NCBI GenBank assembly: GCA_021648225.1
Contig: JAKITE010000095.1
Span: 1 to 11,053 of the forward strand
Length of the DNA: 11,053 bases
From: Paracoccaceae bacterium
Lineage (GTDB): Bacteria; Pseudomonadota; Alphaproteobacteria; Rhodobacterales; Rhodobacteraceae
Direction: 5' to 3'
A program made the position numbers and the translations under genes. Under the pieces are notes generated by a model. The model had not been told where the DNA came from. It did no database searches and was given only the letters and a program-made list of their open reading frames with translations. Positions 5,881 to 11,053 of this stretch are shown one piece after another (positions within the stretch are counted from its first letter, which is position 1; each line of letters opens with the position of its first letter).

Positions 5881-6082
5881 GCCGCATCATTGCAAGAAAA
5901 AGCAATTGTGCAAGCAAAGAATTTTCAAAGATAGGCTACGTGTGCTTACCTAAATTTGGGTAGGTTTTGAAAAATATTTTAAATTTACCCCAAAAACTTG
6001 CAATTAGGTAAGTATTGCTGTCTTTATGGCGGGCGAATCTGTGGGTAAACACATATCTCGGACCAGAAAGCAGGATAATTCT
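5881..6082. promoter_or_regulatory. Divergent control region between permease and gltD operons
   Basis: This 202-base AT-rich gap must drive both operons. It contains a perfect 9-bp inverted repeat, CTTACCTAA (5945-5953) and TTAGGTAAG (6004-6012), 50 bases apart. A further TAGGT at 5961-5965 forms a smaller palindrome with ACCTA at 5948-5952, so there are three half-sites of one motif. TTGCAA at 5998-6003 could be a -35 for gltD but no convincing -10 follows. An AT-rich tract lies between the arms (5966-5986). The gltD ribosome binding site is AGGA at 6072-6075. No small gene is supported here. Confidence 0.45.
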
Positions 6083-7507
6083 ATGGCAAAGCAACCGATG
6101 TTGAAATTTGTGGATGTGGCGCGCGATATGCCCGAAAAACGTTCGGCCGATGTGCGGGCCAAGGATTACCGCGAAATCTATGCAGAATTTGCCGCCGCCA
6201 AAGCCGCCGAACAGGCCAGCCGGTGCAGCCAGTGCGGTGTGCCCTATTGCCAAACCCATTGCCCTTTGCAAAACAACATCCCCGACTGGCTGCACCTGAC
6301 CGCCACAGGGCGTTTGCAAGAAGCCTATGAAATTTCCCAAGCCACCAATACCTTCCCCGAAATCTGTGGCCGTATCTGCCCGCAAGACCGGCTATGCGAA
6401 GGCAATTGTGTGATCGAACAATCGGGCCATGAAACCGTGACCATTGGCGCGGTGGAAAAATATTTAAGTGATACCGCATGGGATCAGGGCTGGGTCAAAC
6501 CGATTGCCCCCATGCAGGACCGTGTTGAAACCATCGGTATTATCGGGGCCGGCCCCGGTGGGCTGGCGGCGGCCGATGTGCTGCGCCGTGCCGGATTTGG
6601 CGTGACGGTTTATGACCGCAATGACCGCGCTGGCGGTTTGATGACTTATGGCATTCCGGGGTTCAAGCTGGAAAAAGACGTGGTGATGCGGCGTATCAAA
6701 CAGCTGACGGATGGCGGCGTTGAAATCATATCCAATTGCAATATCGGCAGCGATATTGCCTTTGATGCGCTGCATAAAAAGCACAATGCGGTGCTGATCG
6801 CCACGGGTGTTTATAAATCCCGTGATCTGGCCGCGCCGGGGGTTGGGCTGAAGGGTATTGTCAAAGCGCTGGATTATCTGACCACCTCGAACCATCTGAA
6901 TTTTGGCGATGATGTGGATATTGCCGAGCTGGACGCCAGCGGCAAAAACGTGGTGGTGATCGGCGGCGGTGATACGGCAATGGATTGCGTTAGAACCGCC
7001 ATTCGCCAAGGCGCCAAATCGGTGAAATGCCTGTATCGGCGTGACCGTGAAAACATGCCGGGCAGTATGCGCGAAACCCAAAATGCCATCGAGGAAGGTG
7101 TTGAATTTGTCTGGCTGGCAGCGCCAAAAGGCTTTGCCGGTGATGACACGGTTTCAGGGGTTATGGTGGCCAAAATGCGCCTTGGCGTGCCCGATGCCAC
7201 AGGCCGCCGCGCGCCAGAGGAAATCGAGGGCAGCGATTATGTTGAAGAGGCTGATCTGGTGATCAAGGCCTTGGGATTCGAGCCGGAAAACCTGCCGGAA
7301 ATGTTTAACGCGCCTGATCTGGAGATCACCCGTTGGGGCACGGTCAAAGCGGATTTCAGTAGTTATGAAACCTCGCTGCCAAATGTCTATGCGGTGGGCG
7401 ATATTGTGCGCGGCGCCAGCCTTGTGGTCTGGGCCATTGCAGACGGGCGCGGCGCGGCGGAAAAAATTATTGCTGATCTTTCGCTTAGCACAGTTGCGGC
7501 GGAATGA
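6083..7507 (+). CDS. gltD: Glutamate synthase (NADPH) small subunit
   Basis: A 474-residue beta subunit of GOGAT. It takes electrons from NADPH onto FAD and passes them through iron-sulfur clusters to the large subunit. Two cysteine groups for [4Fe-4S] clusters are complete: Cys48, 51, 56, 60 (CSQCGVPYCQTHCP) and Cys95, 99, 105, 109 (CGRICPQDRLCEGNC). The FAD fold follows at GIIGAGPGGLAAADVL (152-167), then the NADPH fold at VVVIGGGDTAMDCVR, and the C-terminal AVGDIVRG box. I chose ATG 6083: AGGA lies seven bases upstream and the family N-terminus starts here. A longer frame from 6026 adds 19 unrelated residues with no good ribosome site. The stop overlaps the start of the next gene in ATGA. 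Regulation is probably from the 9-bp inverted repeat region upstream. Confidence 0.98.
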   Translation: MAKQPMLKFVDVARDMPEKRSADVRAKDYREIYAEFAAAKAAEQASRCSQCGVPYCQTHCPLQNNIPDWLHLTATGRLQEAYEISQATNTFPEICGRICPQDRLCEGNCVIEQSGHETVTIGAVEKYLSDTAWDQGWVKPIAPMQDRVETIGIIGAGPGGLAAADVLRRAGFGVTVYDRNDRAGGLMTYGIPGFKLEKDVVMRRIKQLTDGGVEIISNCNIGSDIAFDALHKKHNAVLIATGVYKSRDLAAPGVGLKGIVKALDYLTTSNHLNFGDDVDIAELDASGKNVVVIGGGDTAMDCVRTAIRQGAKSVKCLYRRDRENMPGSMRETQNAIEEGVEFVWLAAPKGFAGDDTVSGVMVAKMRLGVPDATGRRAPEEIEGSDYVEEADLVIKALGFEPENLPEMFNAPDLEITRWGTVKADFSSYETSLPNVYAVGDIVRGASLVVWAIADGRGAAEKIIADLSLSTVAAE

Positions 7508-7947
7508 GCATGGATAGAACCGGACGATGCCTGTGCGGCGCAGTGAAATTCACGGCAAAAAACACCCCCGATACATTTTCGGCCTGTTATTGCAAAGATT
7601 GCCAGCGCTGGGTTGGCGGGCCTTATCACGGCATATCGGTGCCTACCGGAGATTTGGAAATCACTGGACGTGAACATATCCGTGTTTACAAAAGCTCGGA
7701 TTTTGCCGAACGCGCCAATTGCAAAAATTGCGGATCGGCCCTTTGGTGGCGGCTGACCAAAAGCAAATATTTTGGCAAAACCAGCATTCCCGTTGGTCTG
7801 CTGGACGACACCAGCGGCCTGACGCTGAACCATGAATTATTCACCGATTACAAGAATAACACCAACGCTGTCCCCGATGGCGTCGAGGGCATGACATCTG
7901 GTGAAGTTGCAAAACTTATCGCTACTTTTGATGAGGATAAAAAATGA
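7504..7947 (+). CDS. GFA (CENP-V/GFA domain) family zinc protein
   Basis: A 147-residue protein with all zinc-binding cysteines of the GFA fold: Cys9 and Cys11 (GRCLCGAV) with Cys73 and Cys76 (ANCKNCGSALWW) for the structural zinc, and Cys28, Cys30 and Cys33 (SACYCKDCQR) for the second zinc. The family was named for Paracoccus Gfa, described as accelerating S-hydroxymethylglutathione formation from formaldehyde, but most members have no proven reaction, so none is assigned. The ATG overlaps the gltD stop (ATGA) and its stop overlaps the gltB start (ATGA), so all three genes are probably translated in concert. A role near GOGAT is suggested only by context. The alternative start at the second Met (7510) would lose the overlap. 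Confidence 0.94.
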   Translation: MSMDRTGRCLCGAVKFTAKNTPDTFSACYCKDCQRWVGGPYHGISVPTGDLEITGREHIRVYKSSDFAERANCKNCGSALWWRLTKSKYFGKTSIPVGLLDDTSGLTLNHELFTDYKNNTNAVPDGVEGMTSGEVAKLIATFDEDKK

Positions 7948-10900
7948 CCAAATTTGATCAAAACTGGGTTGATAACCAAAACGCATTGCGCGACCGTTTG
8001 GAACAAACCGGCATGTATTCAAAAACGGATGAGCATTCATCCTGTGGCGTTGGCCTTGTGGTGGCGATTGATGGCAAACCACGCCGCGATGTGGTGGAAA
8101 ACGGCATTGCGGCATTACAAGCGGTCTGGCATCGCGGCGCGGTGGATGCGGATGGCAAAACCGGCGATGGCGCGGGCATATTGCTGCAAATTCCGGTGCC
8201 GTTTTTTCAGGAACAGGTGGAGCGCACCGGCCACACCCCGGGGGATGAATTGCTGGCGGTGGGCATGGTATTTTTGCCGCGCACCGATTTTGGCGCACAA
8301 GAATCCTGCCGCACCATTGTCGAAACCGAAGTGTTGCGCATGGGTTACTATATTTATGGCTGGCGTCATGTGCCGGTGGATGTTTCTTGTCTGGGTGAAA
8401 AGGCCAATGCCACCCGGCCCGAGGTCGAACAGATTCTGATCTCCAATGCCAAAGGCGTCGACGAGGAAACATTTGAGCGCGAACTGTATGTGATCCGCCG
8501 TCGTATCGAAAAGGCCGCGGCTGCGATCAACGGGTTTTATATTTGTTCGATGTCGTGTCGTTCGGTGATTTACAAAGGCATGATGCTGGCCGAACAGGTG
8601 GCGGTGTTTTACCCCGACCTGATGGATGCGCGGTTCAAATCGGCTTATGCGATTTATCACCAGCGTTATTCGACCAATACCTTCCCGCAATGGTGGCTGG
8701 CGCAGCCGTTCAGGATGCTGGCCCATAATGGCGAAATCAACACGCTCAAAGGCAATATCAACTGGATGAAAAGCCACGAAATCCGCATGGCGTCAGCCGC
8801 GTTTGGTGACACAGCCGAGGATATAAAGCCGGTGGTGGCAGCGGGCAGTTCGGATTCTGCCGCGCTGGATTCGGTGTTCGAGGTCATGGTGCGTGCAGGG
8901 CGTTCTGCGCCGATGGTTAAAACCATGCTGGTGCCGGAAAGCTGGTCAAATATGGCCACCGCCATTCCCAAGGCCTGGCAGGATATGTATTCCTATTGTA
9001 ACGCAGTGATGGAACCATGGGACGGCCCCGCCGCGCTGGCGATGACCGATGGTCAATGGGTTTGCGCGGGGCTGGACCGGAACGGCCTGCGCCCGATGCG
9101 CTATATCGTGACCAATGACGGCTTGGTTATTGCCGGTTCTGAGACCGGAATGGTTAAGGTCCCCGAGGCAAATATTCTGGAAAAAGGCGCGCTTGGGCCG
9201 GGTCAGATGCTGGCGGTGGATACCGTCGAGGGTAAATTGTGGCACGATGTTAAGCTGAAAAACATGCTGGCCGCCAGCCGTCCTTTTGGCGAATGGGTCA
9301 GCAAAATCACGGTGCTTGAAGATTTGGGAGAGGATATTTCCGCCAAGGTTATGTTCAGTGGTGCAGAACTGCGAAAACGCCAGATCGCGGCGGGCTATAC
9401 GCTGGAGGAGCTGGAATCCATCCTGCACCCGATGGCCGAGGATGCCAAAGAAACGCTGGCCTCGATGGGGGATGATACCCCGAGCGCGGTATTGTCGGAA
9501 AAATACCGCCCGCTTAGCCATTTTTTCCGCCAGAATTTTTCCCAAGTCACCAACCCCCCAATTGACAGCCTGCGGGAATATCGGGTGATGAGCCTGAAAA
9601 CCCGGTTTGGTAACTTGAAAAACGTGCTGGACCAGTCAAGCTCCCAGACCGAAACCCTGTTGCTGGAAAGCCCGTTTGTATCCAATGCGCGGTTTGTCGA
9701 GATGATCAAATATTTTGGTGATTCTGCGGTAGAAATTGACTGCACTTTCCCCCGTGACGAAGATACCAATGCCTTGCAAACCGCGCTGACCCGCATCCGG
9801 CTGGAGGCAGAAGAAGCGGTGCGCGCTGGCGCGACCCATCTTATTTTGACCGACGAGCATCAATCGGAAACCACAGTGCCGATGCCGATGATTCTTGCCA
9901 ATTCAGCGGTGCATAGCTGGCTGACTCGACAAGGTTTGCGCACGTTTACCTCGATCAACGTGCGGTCAGCCGAGTGCATCGACCCACAGTATTTTGCGGT
10001 GCTGATTGGTGGCGGTGCAACCACGGTGAATGCCTATCTGGCAGAAGACAGCTTGGCTGATCGTGTTTCGCGCGGCTTGCTGGAAGGCAGCCATTCCGAT
10101 GTGATTGACAATTACCGAGAGGCCATCAACCAGGGCCTGCTGAAAGTCATGTCCAAAATGGGTATTTCGGTGATTTCCAGCTATCGCGGCGGCTTGAATT
10201 TTGAGGCCGTGGGCCTGTCGCGCGCCATGGTGGCCGAATATTTCCCCGGCATGATCAGCCGGATTTCCGGCATTGGTGTGGCCGGTATTCAGCAAAAAAT
10301 CAGCGCGGTTCACACCAAAGGCTGGCTGTCTGGCACGGATGTTTTGCCGATTGGCGGGTTTTATAAATTGCGAAAATCCGGTGAAACCCATGCGTGGGGT
10401 GCCTCCAACATGCACCTGCTGCAATCGGCCTGTGATCGTAATTCCTATGACCTTTGGAAGCAATATTCCAAAATGATGCAATCGGCCCCGCCGATCCATC
10501 TGCGGGATTTGCTGGATTTCAAACCAAATGCCGCGCCGATCTCGGTGGACGAGGTCGAAAGCATCACGACCATTCGCAAGCGTTTTGTCACGCCGGGCAT
10601 GTCGCTTGGCGCGCTGTCGCCCGAGGCCCATAAAACCCTGAATGTGGCCATGAACCGCATTGGCGCAAAATCCGATTCTGGCGAAGGCGGCGAAGACCCG
10701 GCCCATTTTGTGCCTGAACCAAATGGCGATAATCCATCCGCCAAGATCAAACAGGTGGCATCAGGCCGTTTTGGCGTTACCGCCGAATATCTGAACCAGT
10801 GCGAGGAGCTGGAAATCAAGGTCGCCCAAGGGGCCAAACCCGGCGAGGGCGGGCAATTGCCCGGCATCAAGGTTACCGCATTAATCGCGCGATTGCGTCA

Positions 10901-11053
10901 TTCAACCGAGGGCGTCACCCTGATTTCGCCACCGCCTCACCACGATATTTACAGTATCGAGGATCTGGCCCAGCTTATTTATGACCTCAAACAAATCAAC
11001 CCGCGCGCCAAGGTTTGTGTGAAACTTGTGGCCCAATCCGGCGTTGGCACCAT
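7944..11053 (+). CDS. gltB: Glutamate synthase (NADPH) large subunit, 3' end off right edge
   Basis: About 1036 codons are visible of the roughly 1500 usual in the family; the frame is open to the edge. Residues 1-33 are a propeptide ending EHSS; Cys34 (CGVGLVVAIDG) is the catalytic nucleophile exposed after cleavage in the class II glutamine amidotransferase domain. That domain also shows WHRGAVDADGKTGDGAGI, HQRYSTNTFP, LAHNGEINT and SDSAALD. A central domain follows, and the FMN-binding TIM barrel begins near residue 860 (TPGMSLGALSPEAH about 883, SGEGGEDPAHF about 911, PGEGGQLPGIKV about 966). The [3Fe-4S] cysteines and the glucan-like C-terminal domain lie off the window. The enzyme hydrolyses glutamine, channels ammonia to 2-oxoglutarate and reduces the product to glutamate with electrons from GltD. 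Its start overlaps the GFA stop in ATGA. Confidence 0.98.
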   Translation, partial: MTKFDQNWVDNQNALRDRLEQTGMYSKTDEHSSCGVGLVVAIDGKPRRDVVENGIAALQAVWHRGAVDADGKTGDGAGILLQIPVPFFQEQVERTGHTPGDELLAVGMVFLPRTDFGAQESCRTIVETEVLRMGYYIYGWRHVPVDVSCLGEKANATRPEVEQILISNAKGVDEETFERELYVIRRRIEKAAAAINGFYICSMSCRSVIYKGMMLAEQVAVFYPDLMDARFKSAYAIYHQRYSTNTFPQWWLAQPFRMLAHNGEINTLKGNINWMKSHEIRMASAAFGDTAEDIKPVVAAGSSDSAALDSVFEVMVRAGRSAPMVKTMLVPESWSNMATAIPKAWQDMYSYCNAVMEPWDGPAALAMTDGQWVCAGLDRNGLRPMRYIVTNDGLVIAGSETGMVKVPEANILEKGALGPGQMLAVDTVEGKLWHDVKLKNMLAASRPFGEWVSKITVLEDLGEDISAKVMFSGAELRKRQIAAGYTLEELESILHPMAEDAKETLASMGDDTPSAVLSEKYRPLSHFFRQNFSQVTNPPIDSLREYRVMSLKTRFGNLKNVLDQSSSQTETLLLESPFVSNARFVEMIKYFGDSAVEIDCTFPRDEDTNALQTALTRIRLEAEEAVRAGATHLILTDEHQSETTVPMPMILANSAVHSWLTRQGLRTFTSINVRSAECIDPQYFAVLIGGGATTVNAYLAEDSLADRVSRGLLEGSHSDVIDNYREAINQGLLKVMSKMGISVISSYRGGLNFEAVGLSRAMVAEYFPGMISRISGIGVAGIQQKISAVHTKGWLSGTDVLPIGGFYKLRKSGETHAWGASNMHLLQSACDRNSYDLWKQYSKMMQSAPPIHLRDLLDFKPNAAPISVDEVESITTIRKRFVTPGMSLGALSPEAHKTLNVAMNRIGAKSDSGEGGEDPAHFVPEPNGDNPSAKIKQVASGRFGVTAEYLNQCEELEIKVAQGAKPGEGGQLPGIKVTALIARLRHSTEGVTLISPPPHHDIYSIEDLAQLIYDLKQINPRAKVCVKLVAQSGVGT

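Noticed and set aside
6026..6082. N-terminal extension of GltD by 19 residues
   Set aside because: No suitable ribosome binding site before 6026, and the family N-terminus begins at 6083.
8115..8777. Minus-strand 220-codon open frame
   Set aside because: Antisense to the GltB amidotransferase domain, without recognisable motifs.
9966..10706. Minus-strand 246-codon open frame
   Set aside because: Antisense to the conserved gltB coding sequence; composition is that of a shadow frame rich in His, Gly and Arg.

Overview
The window reads as an alphaproteobacterial chromosome, most likely a Rhodobacterales (Roseobacter-type) organism. The glutamate synthase large subunit has the N-terminal sequence style I associate with that group, the small gene at 2917-3240 looks like a reduced PopZ-like protein of the same group, and the tRNA-Arg(CCG) has a classical bacterial form. 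This assignment rests on recalled family resemblance, not on a search.

The left quarter (1 to about 2720) looks like one end of an integrative and mobilizable element next to the 3' end of tRNA-Arg(CCG). Reading leftward from the tRNA there is a short control region with repeats, a phage-type replication initiator with a repeat array inside its gene, a candidate oriT interval, mobC, and a large MOBP-type relaxase gene. The relaxase frame stays open to the left edge. Two further mobilization genes are encoded on the same strand inside its 3' half in another frame, which is the nested ColE1 mbeCABD arrangement. No integrase is visible; if one exists it lies beyond position 1.

The middle (2720-5880) is ordinary chromosome. 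It holds the tRNA with its own promoter, a divergent promoter driving the small PopZ-like gene, and then a leftward pair encoding an SLC13-type permease followed by a fumarylacetoacetate-hydrolase-fold enzyme. The pair is probably one transport-and-catabolism operon. The small gene and the hydrolase gene converge with only 3 bases between them.

The right half (5881-11053) starts with an AT-rich divergent control region containing a 9-bp inverted repeat. It continues with a rightward glutamate synthase operon: gltD, a GFA-family zinc protein, and gltB. Both junctions are ATGA start/stop overlaps, so the three are probably translationally coupled. GltD and GltB together form NADPH-dependent GOGAT, which makes glutamate from glutamine and 2-oxoglutarate. 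gltB runs off the right edge with roughly two thirds of its usual length present. No intergenic stretch exceeds 300 bases.

The most interesting parts are the 23-bp-period repeat array inside the replication gene (a possible intragenic origin, as in lambda O), the three-frame mobilization cassette with a variant relaxase metal site, and the GFA gene embedded in the GOGAT operon.
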